Source of the DNA: CAVQFB01 sp963711675
GTDB taxonomy: Bacteria > Acidobacteriota > Terriglobia > Terriglobales > Acidobacteriaceae
Direction of reading: 5' to 3'
Length of the DNA stretch: 64,000 nucleotides
Assembly: GCA_963711675.1 (NCBI GenBank)
Contig: CAVQFB010000013.1
Location: forward strand, 1-64,000
Positions 53,419 through 62,553 of the stretch are shown here, one piece after another. Within the stretch, counting starts at the first letter, position 1. Each line of letters starts with the position of its first letter. The notes below the pieces were generated by a model that ran no database searches, was not told the origin of the DNA, and worked only from the letters and a program-made list of their open reading frames with translations. A program made the position numbers and the translations under genes.

Positions 53419-56127
53419 TCAGAAGTGGAATCCCAGTTCCGCCGTAAAAGTCCTCGGCGTCACATAATGCGTCCCGCTGAACGTCGAGATGAAGTTGTAG
53501 AGCGCGTATTTGTTGGTCAGATTGATCGCGGTTAACTGAAGGCTCACCTTGTATCTCTCCGCGTGAAACAGATTGTCATGACCCACAGAGAGATCAAACA
53601 GATTACGGGGAGCGATGCGTGGTGGATTGTGATCGTCGTTTTCCGTTCCTGGCGCCGGTATGCTTATCAGGCTCGATCCATACTGCGAAGCGGGACACAA
53701 GTTAGCCCCTAGACTCGAGCTGATGGGCGTGGTCGGCGTGGCGCGAACTGCGCCGCAGAACAATCCAGCCTGGAATTGCTGGTCCGGGCTGATGATGGAA
53801 GTGTCCACCGTGTTGTTGTCGCCCAATGGCCCATTGTTGCAGTTGCCGCCCGCGCACGGTACTGGACCAGCTACCAGACCGCTGTCATATCTCCAGTTGA
53901 ACCCGACCCACGGTCCGCGCTGCCAGGGCTGGTACTGCAGGTGCGTCGTCTGGTTGAATTTCTCGTCGTGGTCAATGCGGAAGACTCCACCCGCCGCGTT
54001 GGGAGTCGCGCCGGCACCTCCGATCTGTGGAGCGAAGAAGCGAGCCGCCACGCTGGAGAAGACCATAAGCGCCGAAAATCCGTGGAAATTCGGAACACTT
54101 ACCCGGCCCGCGTATCCCGGGATCTTCGAGCGCTGCCATTCGATGGGAAAAGTGATGGGCGTCGCGCCCAGCACGCTGAAGTCATAGGCGTTGTGCGTGT
54201 ACTTCCAGATGTACTCGCCGGAGAAGACCAGATACCGCCCCAGAGCCTGCTGCACTCCGGCGTGAAATTCATTCCGCCAGCCGGGGCTGAATGGAGTTAT
54301 TGCCGAAGAGGAACACAGCAGAAGCGGATTGAGTACCGGATTCGCGCAGCCCTGGTTCGAAAGCACAAGGTTCTCGTTGAAGGGCGTTTCGAGAACGCGG
54401 GCGTAAGAAACGCGCAGCACTGTGTTGCTCGGCTTGATGTTATAGGACACTCCCAGGCGGGGCTCGGCTTCCTTGTGGGTTGTCAGGCCGTTATAGAAAT
54501 CGCCGCGCAGGCCCACATTGAAAGCCCAGTTGCCTTTAGTGATCGTGTCCTGGATGTACAGCGCGAGTTCCTTGACGTCGGTATGACCGTTGAACGTGAA
54601 CAGGCCTCCTCCGCGGGTCAGATCATATGGCGCCAGCGTGGTGCACGGAGGAGCAATAGGATTGCCACTGGCATCGACGCAGGCGGCACCGTTCACGTCG
54701 GTCAGGGACGCAAGGAAGGTCGGGTCTACGACTCCCACCTTGTCATTCTCATTCAGAAAAGTCTGAGAATAGGTGGCACCCACCTTCAGATTATGGATGC
54801 CTTTCACATACGACACGTTGGAGCGCAGCCCCGCGTTGGTCAGGGTCCGATTTTGGCCCACGGTTTGCGACTGCAAACTAGGCGCAAGGTCAGAGAACGG
54901 GTTGGCACTCGGGTAATAGTTGTACTGGTCGCGGCGGACGAAAGCACCCAGCGTGAAGACCGCATTATTGTTAAGTATTCGCGTCCAGGATGGCGCGATG
55001 TTGAAAGTCTTGATCTGCGATCTCTGGTCCGCCGGACCTACCGGAAGACCATTGGGACCCAGACCATTGTTGTCCACCACCAGTCCGGACCACGCTGTCG
55101 CGTTCTGGGTGTCGATCGAATTCGGTGTCTGGAACCAGGAACGCGTGAAACCAAAGTTCAGATGGACCGAGTCTTTGTCTGAGAGTTGGTAGTCCAGACG
55201 GTCAAACAGGTTTTCTTCGTTCCCCTTATCATGGATCACTGCGAACTCGGGTGGATCGAGAAAACGCCCGCTATTCAGCCCGTTTGCTGAGATGAAGTTC
55301 CCCCAGTTCTTGCCCCCGTAGGCCAGATTGAATCCAATGTTGGCGGTACCAAAAGTTCCGTAGGAAGCTGTCACTGCGCCGTGCGGCGTCGTGACTCCCT
55401 GACCTGATCGTGTCGTCACGTTGATCACGACACTCGTCTTGTCGCCAAATTCGGCGGGCGGCGCGCCGGCAAAGACTTCCATCGATTCAATCGAATCGAG
55501 AGGAATCTGGTTCGAGAAGACCTTGCTTTGCTGGTCGGTGATCGGTTGGCCGTCGACTGAGAAAGAGTTTTCCGCGTGATCGCCCAATCCATGGAACAGA
55601 CCGTTGGAGTCTGCGGCGATTCCGGGTGTAGCCAGCGTAACCAGCGAACTCACGGACGACGACTGGCTTTCAAGCGGCAGCTTGTCGAACAACCCGCGAT
55701 CCACATCGGTGTGAAATGAGGACGTGTTCTCCAACAGGTCCTCGGCGGAACCTTCTACCGTCACCGTTTCTGACGTGCTCGTCACCTGCAGAGTGATACC
55801 GACATTCAGCGGAACAGAAGACCTAACATCGATGTCCTGTGCGTATGGGGCGAACCCCTGAACCGTTACACTCAGGTGATAGTTATTGAACGGTACATTC
55901 GGCACCGTGAATTTTCCCGCTCCGTCCGTCGCCGTGTTTCGAGTAAACCCGCTTACCGGATTGCGAATTTCCACATCTGCTTTGGGTACGACAGCGCCCG
56001 AGGAGTCCTGCACGGTGCCTGTCACGGATGTCGAGTTACCCGACTGCGCGATTGCATTGGGAACTAGCGCAAAATAAATAGTCACCAGGAAAGTCGCAAA
56101 TAGCGACTTCTTGTAAGAAGCCTGCAT
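53419..56127 (-). CDS. TonB-dependent receptor with carboxypeptidase-regulatory-like N-terminal domain
   Basis: A 902-aa outer-membrane receptor. A signal peptide (to about residue 27, ALVPNAIAQ) precedes a CarboxypepD_reg-like domain (VTGTVQDSSGAVVPKADVEI). The plug follows (LPLESQSSSVSSLVTLATPG, SFSVDGQPITDQQSKVFSNQ), then a long beta-barrel ending in the terminal aromatic strand ELGFHF. The gene is intact. A small His/Cys protein is encoded just upstream on the same strand, which hints at metal or metal-chelate uptake. Confidence 0.92.
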   Translation of the reverse strand: MQASYKKSLFATFLVTIYFALVPNAIAQSGNSTSVTGTVQDSSGAVVPKADVEIRNPVSGFTRNTATDGAGKFTVPNVPFNNYHLSVTVQGFAPYAQDIDVRSSVPLNVGITLQVTSTSETVTVEGSAEDLLENTSSFHTDVDRGLFDKLPLESQSSSVSSLVTLATPGIAADSNGLFHGLGDHAENSFSVDGQPITDQQSKVFSNQIPLDSIESMEVFAGAPPAEFGDKTSVVINVTTRSGQGVTTPHGAVTASYGTFGTANIGFNLAYGGKNWGNFISANGLNSGRFLDPPEFAVIHDKGNEENLFDRLDYQLSDKDSVHLNFGFTRSWFQTPNSIDTQNATAWSGLVVDNNGLGPNGLPVGPADQRSQIKTFNIAPSWTRILNNNAVFTLGAFVRRDQYNYYPSANPFSDLAPSLQSQTVGQNRTLTNAGLRSNVSYVKGIHNLKVGATYSQTFLNENDKVGVVDPTFLASLTDVNGAACVDASGNPIAPPCTTLAPYDLTRGGGLFTFNGHTDVKELALYIQDTITKGNWAFNVGLRGDFYNGLTTHKEAEPRLGVSYNIKPSNTVLRVSYARVLETPFNENLVLSNQGCANPVLNPLLLCSSSAITPFSPGWRNEFHAGVQQALGRYLVFSGEYIWKYTHNAYDFSVLGATPITFPIEWQRSKIPGYAGRVSVPNFHGFSALMVFSSVAARFFAPQIGGAGATPNAAGGVFRIDHDEKFNQTTHLQYQPWQRGPWVGFNWRYDSGLVAGPVPCAGGNCNNGPLGDNNTVDTSIISPDQQFQAGLFCGAVRATPTTPISSSLGANLCPASQYGSSLISIPAPGTENDDHNPPRIAPRNLFDLSVGHDNLFHAERYKVSLQLTAINLTNKYALYNFISTFSGTHYVTPRTFTAELGFHF

Positions 56128-56198
56128 GAATTCCTCCCAAAGAATAGGTTCGAGATGAATGAACGAACAACGAACAATGACCGGTCTGGACTCGAGAC

Positions 56199-56468
56199 TT
56201 AGACCGCGGGAGGTGGGCGGACGCTTAGGGCGAAACTCACGAGGCGATGCTTGGCAGAAACCGTCTCTGCCCGAAATACGGCTATCGGAGCAAAGGTGGC
56301 ACTTGTCAACACACCAGCGGGCTTAGGAGAAGCCGAATGTGCTGCGATACAAACCGTACATTGTGCTGATTCGGTCGCACTGGAATGGTGATGCGCAACG
56401 AATGCCGCGGCTGACCAGAGCGTCAGTGCCAGACATAGATACGCTATCCCTTTGAAGATCGACCGCAT
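56199..56468 (-). CDS. Small secreted His/Cys protein upstream of the TonB receptor
   Basis: An 89-aa protein with an N-terminal hydrophobic segment (GIAYLCLALTLWSAAAFVAH). HHHSSATESAQCTVCIAAH holds HHH at about 26-28, C37-x2-C40 and H44, a plausible metal-binding cluster. The layout resembles small DUF2946-like proteins found beside TonB receptors for metals. It lies 71 bp before the receptor and is probably co-transcribed. Confidence 0.65.
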   Translation of the reverse strand: MRSIFKGIAYLCLALTLWSAAAFVAHHHSSATESAQCTVCIAAHSASPKPAGVLTSATFAPIAVFRAETVSAKHRLVSFALSVRPPPAV

Positions 56469-56589
56469 GAATCGCCATCCCTAATTACGAGTGTGATCTG
56501 ACTTTACCTCGGAACAGTTACCAATAGCAACCTACACAAGTGACGCGAGTAACGATCAAACCACCCCAGGCTGGATCATAAAATGAAGA

Positions 56590-56613
56590 CCGGCCCGCAA
56601 TCGTGCGAGCCGG
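56590..56613 (-). terminator. Terminator-like hairpin after the zinc-ribbon gene
   Basis: CCGGC-C-CGCA and TGCG-A-GCCGG (56590-56613) form a stem of nine pairs with one mismatch and a 4-nt loop. On the minus strand it follows the small zinc-ribbon gene by 160 bp. Without a clear T-run the assignment is weak. Confidence 0.4.
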
Positions 56614-56772
56614 CTATTCTGTTCCACAGCTACAACAAACATGAGGTCGCTGTTAGTCCCCGGTTGCGGCTGCCATTCATGACATCCGCTGCCTGAATGC
56701 CGAGGCCTTGCGCAACGGCGCGTCCAGAGGGCGGACCCGCCTTGCGTAACCCGAGGCGACCTCCGGCGGTGG

Positions 56773-56988
56773 TTAGTTCTGTACTTGCTTGCCGGACGAG
56801 GGATGGAGTTGCGCGTCTTCCGGTCTCGCCAAACGGCTGGTCCGCTGCATCGTCGTCCAATCGTAGTTGTACGCAGCTCCGCAGAGGAGGCAGACCTGGT
56901 AGTCCTGGCCATGAGCGCCGCTGTGCGGCCAGGAAAACTGGTGGGGACATAACTTCTCGACGATGCGTTTGAGGAATTGGCCCGCCAT
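56773..56988 (-). CDS. Small zinc-ribbon protein
   Basis: A 71-aa protein with CPHQFSWPHS and VCLLCGAAYNYDW, giving C-P-H and C-x2-C ligands for one zinc. I believe similar short C-H/CxxC proteins with YNYDW-like text recur in Acidobacteria, but could not check. The remaining residues are Arg/Gln-rich. A larger frame overlaps it on the same strand (56556-57080) but shows only compositional bias. Confidence 0.6.
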   Translation of the reverse strand: MAGQFLKRIVEKLCPHQFSWPHSGAHGQDYQVCLLCGAAYNYDWTTMQRTSRLARPEDAQLHPSSGKQVQN

Positions 56989-57414
56989 TCTGTGGATCCT
57001 TCCCGATGCGAACTAGCGTTGAAACCCTTGCTGCTGGCCGGAAGTCGGGGAGTCCGCCTTCCTGCCAGTGTTGCCGTCAACGTACCATGGAAGCTCTTAC
57101 GCCCGCCTCACACCCAGGTGCGGGCAGTGTCCCGCCGACGGCCACTGCCCTGTCTCATTACCGGCTGAACGCCGGAGTCTGGCCGCCCCTTCTTATCGGC
57201 TACTGGTATTTGTCGGCACACTCCTAAAGCATGCACCGGGGGACAGTGTCCCTCGCCGCGCTAGGGCGTGCGTCCGACCGCCAGGTTACTGCCCTTCTGC
57301 ACATGCCAAAGCACACCATCGGGTCGCTCCGCAGGGCCGGAATTGCGGTAACGTACTCCAGGCCCTCCCTCACGTTCACGGGCTCGCAGCGCGCTCTTTG
57401 GAGGATTCACAAAT
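56989..57414. other. 426-bp intergenic region with two copies of a GGG-CAGTGTCCC motif
   Basis: No convincing gene lies here; open frames are short and low in conserved features. GGGCAGTGTCCC occurs at 57122-57133 and the perfect palindrome GGGACAGTGTCCC at 57240-57252, 118 bp apart. They could be operators for the divergent genes on either side. GGAGG at the end belongs to the next gene. Confidence 0.4.
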
Positions 57415-58845
57415 ATGGGTGCTAACTTGGCCACCGTTCCCCGGCGCAGTTCGAGAGTGCCGGTCACCGTTCCTCTGCTCGTCACCAGTCTCGAACCGGG
57501 CGCTCACTTCTCCGAAATGTGTGAGACCTTGGTCGTCAACGCACATGGGTGCGCCCTGCGTTCCCCGATGAAGTTGGACGCCGGCGTCCCGGTGCATTTC
57601 CACAGTAAGGAAGGCCGCCAGACGAAAGCCCACGTTGTGGAGTGCAAGCCCATGGGGCCCGATCAGCAAGGCTGGATGCTCGCCGCCAGGCTCGATCGCC
57701 CCGAAAACTTCTGGGGACTAAAGTCCTGTCCGCAGGACTGGTCGCAGCTGCCCGTGCTGCCCGCAACCAGTGAAACGCATCTCGTCCGCAAAGCAGCGAA
57801 CAATGTTACGGCGATCCAGAAGCCGCAGGCCCAGGCGGCTGCCGCGACAAAACCCCTTACCAAGGAGCACCTGAGGGCGATGGTTGCCGAGCTGGTTCAG
57901 CCCTGGCACGAAGAAATGCGGGAACTCCGGGAGAAGGTGACTCGCGGAGAGCCCAAACGCAGCAGCAGTTTCGAGGTCTCGCTGTCGCAGATCCCTCCCG
58001 AACTCGAACACCAATTGTGGATACGGCTTCGCCAGGATCTGGGAACCCAGATTCAGCACCAGACGCGCGAGCAGTCCGAGCAAGTGCTCGGAGCCACGAA
58101 GGCTACTATCGAAACCAAGATCGCGGAAGCTCAGACCCAGTTTCGCCAGCAGGTCGGAGCGGAGCTGAGGGCTGTCGAGGAGCGGGCGAAGGGGATCTCG
58201 GGTGAAATAGCCCATTCGGTGCGGCAGCATGTCTCCATTGCAGTCGAGAATTTTCAGAAGCGCACCCAGGAAGCCGGGAACAAGCTCGAACAGCGCAGCG
58301 AGGAACTGTTCCGCACCTTACAGCAGCAGATGCGGGAAGATCAAGCCGATCACCAGCAGAAGATGCAGGAACTCCAGGTCGTGATGGCCACGGAATCGGC
58401 CAAACTGCAATCTCAGCTGGTCGATTTCGGCAACCGCATCTCGCGGCTGAACGAATCCGTGCGACGTCTCGAGTCTGACCTCGACGGGCATCTGGAACAG
58501 ATGGCTGGCGAGATCGTTGCCGCCGCGCATAGCCGGCTCGAGTCCTCTGCCGATTTGATCGTCAAAGAACTGGCGACGCGCAACGAGAAGGAGCTCGACA
58601 AGCAGCTAGACGACGCTTGCGAAAGACTGCGGATCGTACAGAAAGGTATTGAGGCATCGGTCTCCGATGGCCTGCGCGCCCAGAAAGCCGACTCCCTGCT
58701 CGCCTTTGAGCAGACCATGGAGGAACTGGCGGGGCACTCTGTTGGACGGTGGCGCCTGGCGCTGGCCACGGAATTGAATTCGCTGGGAAAGGTCCTTACC
58801 CAGCAACTGAAGCCGGGAGCCGGGTCGAATACCGACGAAAACTAG
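57415..58845 (+). CDS. PilZ-like domain protein with long coiled coil
   Basis: A 476-aa protein. The N-terminus has RRSSRVPVTVPLLV, an RxxxR-type PilZ motif, but the second motif is weak (NAHGCALRSP). Residues 150-460 are almost wholly helical coiled coil (EQVLGATKATIETKIAEAQ, KLEQRSEELFRTLQQQMRED) with heptad-like spacing. No signal peptide. It may be a c-di-GMP-sensing scaffold. TTTGGAGGATTC gives a strong ribosome site. Confidence 0.75.
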   Translation: MGANLATVPRRSSRVPVTVPLLVTSLEPGAHFSEMCETLVVNAHGCALRSPMKLDAGVPVHFHSKEGRQTKAHVVECKPMGPDQQGWMLAARLDRPENFWGLKSCPQDWSQLPVLPATSETHLVRKAANNVTAIQKPQAQAAAATKPLTKEHLRAMVAELVQPWHEEMRELREKVTRGEPKRSSSFEVSLSQIPPELEHQLWIRLRQDLGTQIQHQTREQSEQVLGATKATIETKIAEAQTQFRQQVGAELRAVEERAKGISGEIAHSVRQHVSIAVENFQKRTQEAGNKLEQRSEELFRTLQQQMREDQADHQQKMQELQVVMATESAKLQSQLVDFGNRISRLNESVRRLESDLDGHLEQMAGEIVAAAHSRLESSADLIVKELATRNEKELDKQLDDACERLRIVQKGIEASVSDGLRAQKADSLLAFEQTMEELAGHSVGRWRLALATELNSLGKVLTQQLKPGAGSNTDEN

Positions 58846-59125
58846 ATAGTCGGTTGCGACACTGGTGTGTCGTCTGAGAGTTCGCGGTCGTCCAAAAGGG
58901 ATCGGCGGGTCTTCTCCAATTCCGCTCGGACTGCTCTCGCTTGTGTTGTTCCGCTCTTCGCCGTCCGAAGCACGGCCGCGATCGCATGTCTGACGTAGCC
59001 CGTCACAAGTTCACCCTCTCCGCCTAGCCCGGCGGATCATCACTCCCAGCATCCTCGAAATGTCAGTCTGGCGTGCCAGCGCGCTAAAATGTCCTATCGC
59101 GCCGCGAGAGCGCAGGGAGATCTTC

Positions 59126-59734
59126 ATGGTGACCAGCATCGGCAGCATCACAGACCTCGGCAGCTATTCCGAAATCGCCCGTCAATCCCTTGAAACCGAC
59201 CGTTGCGCGCTCATCGTGGTGGACATACAGGAAAAGTTGCTGCCGCCGATCTTTCAGAAGGATCAGCTGGTGCGGAATTCGCAGCTCCTGATTCGTCTGG
59301 CCGGAATTCTGAAGATTCCTGCGCTAATGACAACCCAATACACCAAGGGCCTGGGCAAAACCGTCCCGGAAGTATCCGACCTGCTGCCTGACGTCGAGCC
59401 GATCGACAAACATATGTTTTCCTGCTTCGGCAGCGACCTGTTTTGTTCCGCTCTCAAGCGGCTTCCCGGCAACCGCAATACCGTCCTTCTATGCGGAATG
59501 GAAAGCCACATCTGCGTAACGCAGACTGCGCTGGGAGCGCTGCGGGAAGGCTACATCGTGCACGTGGCGTCAGACGCAGTCAGCTCACGCACGGAGTGGA
59601 ACTGGAAGATTGGCTTGGAGCGTATGCGCGCTGCTGGCGCCGTGATCTCGTCCACTGAAATGATGATTTATGAACTACTGCGCTCGTCAGGAGCGCCGGC
59701 CTTCAAGGAGCTGTTGCCGTATCTGAAGGGCTGA
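59126..59734 (+). CDS. Isochorismatase-family hydrolase
   Basis: A 202-aa cysteine hydrolase. The catalytic aspartate is in LIVVDIQEKLLPP, the nucleophile cysteine in GMESHICVTQTAL, and the lysine follows in the expected middle region. This family includes nicotinamidases and isochorismatases; the exact substrate is not evident. ATG 59126 has AGGGAGA upstream; an earlier in-frame start (59060) has none. The 280 bp before it hold no gene I can support. Confidence 0.85.
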   Translation: MVTSIGSITDLGSYSEIARQSLETDRCALIVVDIQEKLLPPIFQKDQLVRNSQLLIRLAGILKIPALMTTQYTKGLGKTVPEVSDLLPDVEPIDKHMFSCFGSDLFCSALKRLPGNRNTVLLCGMESHICVTQTALGALREGYIVHVASDAVSSRTEWNWKIGLERMRAAGAVISSTEMMIYELLRSSGAPAFKELLPYLKG

Positions 59735-59737
59735 CTT

Positions 59738-60748
59738 TCAGCTCGCGCCTTCATCCTTCTTCTTCACCCGCACCACGGTGACCTTGGAAAAACCTTCTTC
59801 AAAGGTCGGAGGGCGCAGCTTGCCTGCCATGCGGCGCATCACGTCTTCGTCAACTACCCTCTCGCGGCGTTGGTTCCGTTGCATACAGACTTCGAGCGGG
59901 ACATCGAAGAATACCGCTTGCACCTCGTAGCCGTAGTCCTTCGCCAGCTTGATCCAGCTGTGGCGATCATGCGGCGTCAGGTTGGTCGCATCCACATAAT
60001 TCATGGGACGCCGCGCGATCAGCCGCGCCTTCAGCATCGACCGCAGATTGGAGAACACCAGATCCTGAAAGCGCTGCTCCTGCGGATCATCGAAAAGAAT
60101 GCTGCGCAGCATGTCACTCGAGAGCGGAGTGATGTTGTGACGCTTGAACCAGGAACTCTTTCCCGACCCGGGTAGCCCGATCGCCAGAACCACGGTTCCC
60201 TTCGATGGTCGTGGAGGCGCCGCCGGTACAACGGGCGTCTCAGCCGCGGGCGCAGGAATCACTGCAGCTGCCTCGTGCTCGCCGGACGCCATTTCCGCAG
60301 TCTGCGCTGCTGGCCCAACCTCTGAAGGCGCACCCGCAGATTGTGATCGGCTCCCGGATTGCCCCCTACGCTGGCCGCCCTGGCTGCGTCCGCCTCTGCC
60401 ACGCCGGCGGCGGCGGCGTGCTGGACCACCATCGGCGGGCACTACTGAGGGCTGAGTTTCGTCCACCGGCCTTGCCTCGGCTTGCCGCGAACGTCCAGGT
60501 CGCTCGACAACCTCCGCCGGCTCCGAATCGCGGACGCTCTCTCGCACGGATTGTTGGGTCGGAAGCTCTTCGTGTTTGGCGGCGGGTTCCCCCGCCGGAG
60601 CGTGGGCGTCGAAGTAGGCGGGTTGCAAAGGCGCTTGCGCAGCTTCTGTGCCTTGGGTCTTGTCTTGAGATTTCTTGCGGCGCTTCATGCGCTCGCGCAT
60701 CCAATTGCGCATGATTGGCTTGTAACACATTGACGGTAAGACTAGCAA
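59738..60748 (-). CDS. ATP-binding protein with Arg-rich tail (polynucleotide-kinase-like P-loop)
   Basis: A 336-aa protein. The C-terminal half is a P-loop kinase-like domain: Walker A GLPGSGKSSW, then NYVDATNLTPHDRHSWIKLA and VPLEVCMQRNQRRERVVDEDV, as in AAA_33 nucleoside/polynucleotide kinases. The N-terminal half is disordered, with a long Arg/Gly/Gln stretch (RRRRRRGRGGRSQGGQRRG) that could bind RNA. A later start at 60712 (MRNWMRERMKRRKK) is plausible. It ends 3 bp past the convergent hydrolase gene. Confidence 0.8.
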   Translation of the reverse strand: MLVLPSMCYKPIMRNWMRERMKRRKKSQDKTQGTEAAQAPLQPAYFDAHAPAGEPAAKHEELPTQQSVRESVRDSEPAEVVERPGRSRQAEARPVDETQPSVVPADGGPARRRRRRGRGGRSQGGQRRGQSGSRSQSAGAPSEVGPAAQTAEMASGEHEAAAVIPAPAAETPVVPAAPPRPSKGTVVLAIGLPGSGKSSWFKRHNITPLSSDMLRSILFDDPQEQRFQDLVFSNLRSMLKARLIARRPMNYVDATNLTPHDRHSWIKLAKDYGYEVQAVFFDVPLEVCMQRNQRRERVVDEDVMRRMAGKLRPPTFEEGFSKVTVVRVKKKDEGAS

Positions 60749-60822
60749 TCGAAGTCGTCCGGGAAGTACCAGACGTGACAGTGGACCGCAAAGTTTGTCT
60801 CACCGTCCCATACAATCAGCCC

Positions 60823-61182
60823 ATGTCTAAACCGATCCCAGCCACGATCCAGTCACAGAACTACATCAGTCTTGCCACGTTCCGGAAGAATGGGACTGCC
60901 GTGCCCACACCGGTCTGGTTCGCCGAGCGCGATGGCAAACTTTACGTGATGACCCGCAGCGATTCTGGAAAGTCCAAGCGCATCCGCAACAACCCGCAGG
61001 TCCGCATCGCTCCCAGCACGATGCGGGGCACGATCACAGGCCCTGAGTTCCCGGCCACGGCTCGCATTCTGCCGCCGGAAGACTGGCCTCTTGCCCGCCA
61101 AGCCATCCGCCAGAAGTACTGGTTGGCCCGGCTTCCCATCTGGAGCAAGCAGAACGTGTACCTGGAAATCACTCCGGCGTGA
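60823..61182 (+). CDS. PPOX-class (pyridoxamine-phosphate-oxidase-like) flavin/F420-binding protein
   Basis: A 119-aa protein of the split-barrel PPOX family. SQNYISLATFRKNGTAVPTPVWF, LYVMTRSDSGKSKRIRNNPQV (each shown in part) and the C-terminal KQNVYLEITP are typical of PPOX-class F420-dependent proteins. Cofactor preference cannot be told from sequence alone. ATG 60823 is the family start. The following 204 bp hold no other gene I can support. Confidence 0.82.
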   Translation: MSKPIPATIQSQNYISLATFRKNGTAVPTPVWFAERDGKLYVMTRSDSGKSKRIRNNPQVRIAPSTMRGTITGPEFPATARILPPEDWPLARQAIRQKYWLARLPIWSKQNVYLEITPA

Positions 61183-61386
61183 TGCAAAGGATCACTTACC
61201 TCAGCGCCTTGCGATTCATTCGCGATTCTTCCGTCCCCTTGTGGAAATCGCATCCCCGAGTGATGCAGATCACAACGGTCTGGGCCCCGCTCCATTTACG
61301 CCCGCTCCTCGCCCTGATACCATCACTTGTTTACCCCGGGCTCGTCATTCGCGGGGACAGCTTTCATAAAACTGAACGGAGGCAAC

Positions 61387-62397
61387 ATGGCAATCAAAGT
61401 AGGTATTAATGGATTCGGACGCATCGGCCGCAATGTGCTGCGTGCGTCACTGCACGATTCCAATCTTGAGTTCGTGGCGGTCAACGATCTGACCGACCCC
61501 AAGACCCTCGCTCATCTTCTTAAATACGACTCCATCCTAGGCAACCTGCCCAACAAGATTTCCGCCGGCGCTGACAGCATCACCGTCGACGGCCGCACCA
61601 TTAAGGTTTTTGCCGAGAAGGATCCTGCCAAGCTGCCCTGGGAGTCCGTAGGAGCGCAGGTGGTCATCGAGTCCACCGGACGCTTCACCAATGCGGAAGA
61701 CGCCAAGAAGCACCTGCGCGGTCCGGTCAAGAAGGTCATCATCTCCGCCCCGGCCAAGAACGAAGACGTCACTCTGGTGCTGGGTGTGAACGAAGGCGTC
61801 TACGATCCGGCGAAACATCACATCATTTCCAATGCGTCCTGCACCACCAATTGTCTGGCGCCGATCGCGAAGGTCTTGCACGACAACTTCAAGATTGTCA
61901 GCGGTTCGATGACCACGATCCACTCCTACACCAACGACCAGGTCATTCTGGACTTCCCTCACAAAGACCTTCGGCGTGCCCGGGCAGCGGCTCTTTCGAT
62001 GATCCCCACCTCCACCGGCGCAGCTAAGGCGCTCAAGCTCGTGATTCCCGAGATGGCCGGCAAGCTGGATGGCTTCGCCATCCGTGTCCCAACGCCGAAT
62101 GTTTCCGTTGTGGACCTGGTGGCGGTCGTCGAAAAGAAGACCACCAAAGAGGAAGTCAATGCCGCGATGAAAAAGGCGTCAGAGGCCGGCCCGCTGAAAG
62201 GCTACCTCGGCTACGAAGAGAACGAGTTGGTCTCGGCCGATTTCAAAGGCGATCCGCGTTCTTCGATCGTCGACGCGCTGTCCACCCTCGTGATCGGCGG
62301 TACTTTGGTGAAGGTCCTGTCCTGGTACGACAATGAGTGGGGCTACTCGAACCGGGTACGTGATCTGATTAACTATCTCGGTAAGAAGGGACTCTAA
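61387..62397 (+). CDS. gapA: Glyceraldehyde-3-phosphate dehydrogenase
   Basis: Glycolytic enzyme of 336 aa. The Rossmann start GINGFGRIGRNVLRAS and the catalytic cysteine in SNASCTTNCLAP are conserved, as is WYDNEWGYSNR near the end. GGAGG precedes ATG 61387. The frame upstream is open but noncoding. It is followed by two hairpins and pgk. Confidence 0.97.
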   Translation: MAIKVGINGFGRIGRNVLRASLHDSNLEFVAVNDLTDPKTLAHLLKYDSILGNLPNKISAGADSITVDGRTIKVFAEKDPAKLPWESVGAQVVIESTGRFTNAEDAKKHLRGPVKKVIISAPAKNEDVTLVLGVNEGVYDPAKHHIISNASCTTNCLAPIAKVLHDNFKIVSGSMTTIHSYTNDQVILDFPHKDLRRARAAALSMIPTSTGAAKALKLVIPEMAGKLDGFAIRVPTPNVSVVDLVAVVEKKTTKEEVNAAMKKASEAGPLKGYLGYEENELVSADFKGDPRSSIVDALSTLVIGGTLVKVLSWYDNEWGYSNRVRDLINYLGKKGL

Positions 62398-62404
62398 ACC
62401 TGTG

Positions 62405-62426
62405 GCGCGGGCACTCCTGTCCGCGC
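62405..62426 (+). terminator. Hairpin after gapA
   Basis: GCGCGGGC and GTCCGCGC form an 8-pair stem (one G-T) with a 6-nt loop, 8 bp after the gapA stop. The core resembles the hairpin at 37426. It could terminate part of the gapA message. Confidence 0.45.
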
Positions 62427-62482
62427 TGCAGATTCACCCAAATGCATGAGTCCTCTGCAGGAGGGTTCCAGGCTACTTTGCG

Positions 62483-62506
62483 GCGCTCCCGCATCGCCGG
62501 GAGCGC
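62483..62506 (+). promoter_or_regulatory. Hairpin in the pgk leader
   Basis: GCGCTCCCG (62483-62491) and CGGGAGCGC (62498-62506) form a perfect 9-bp stem with a 6-nt loop, 47 bp before pgk. With the hairpin at 62405 it may tune readthrough or mRNA stability between gapA and pgk. Confidence 0.4.
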
Positions 62507-62553
62507 AAGGCCGGGCATTCATCCTTGAATACCTTCTGGTAAGGCGGAATTCC

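Noticed and set aside
53776..55182. Plus-strand 468-codon frame opposite the TonB receptor
   Set aside because: Antisense shadow of a receptor with plug and barrel signatures.
57068..57571. Plus-strand frame overlapping the leader and start of the PilZ-coiled-coil gene
   Set aside because: No domain and overlaps a better supported gene with GGAGG.
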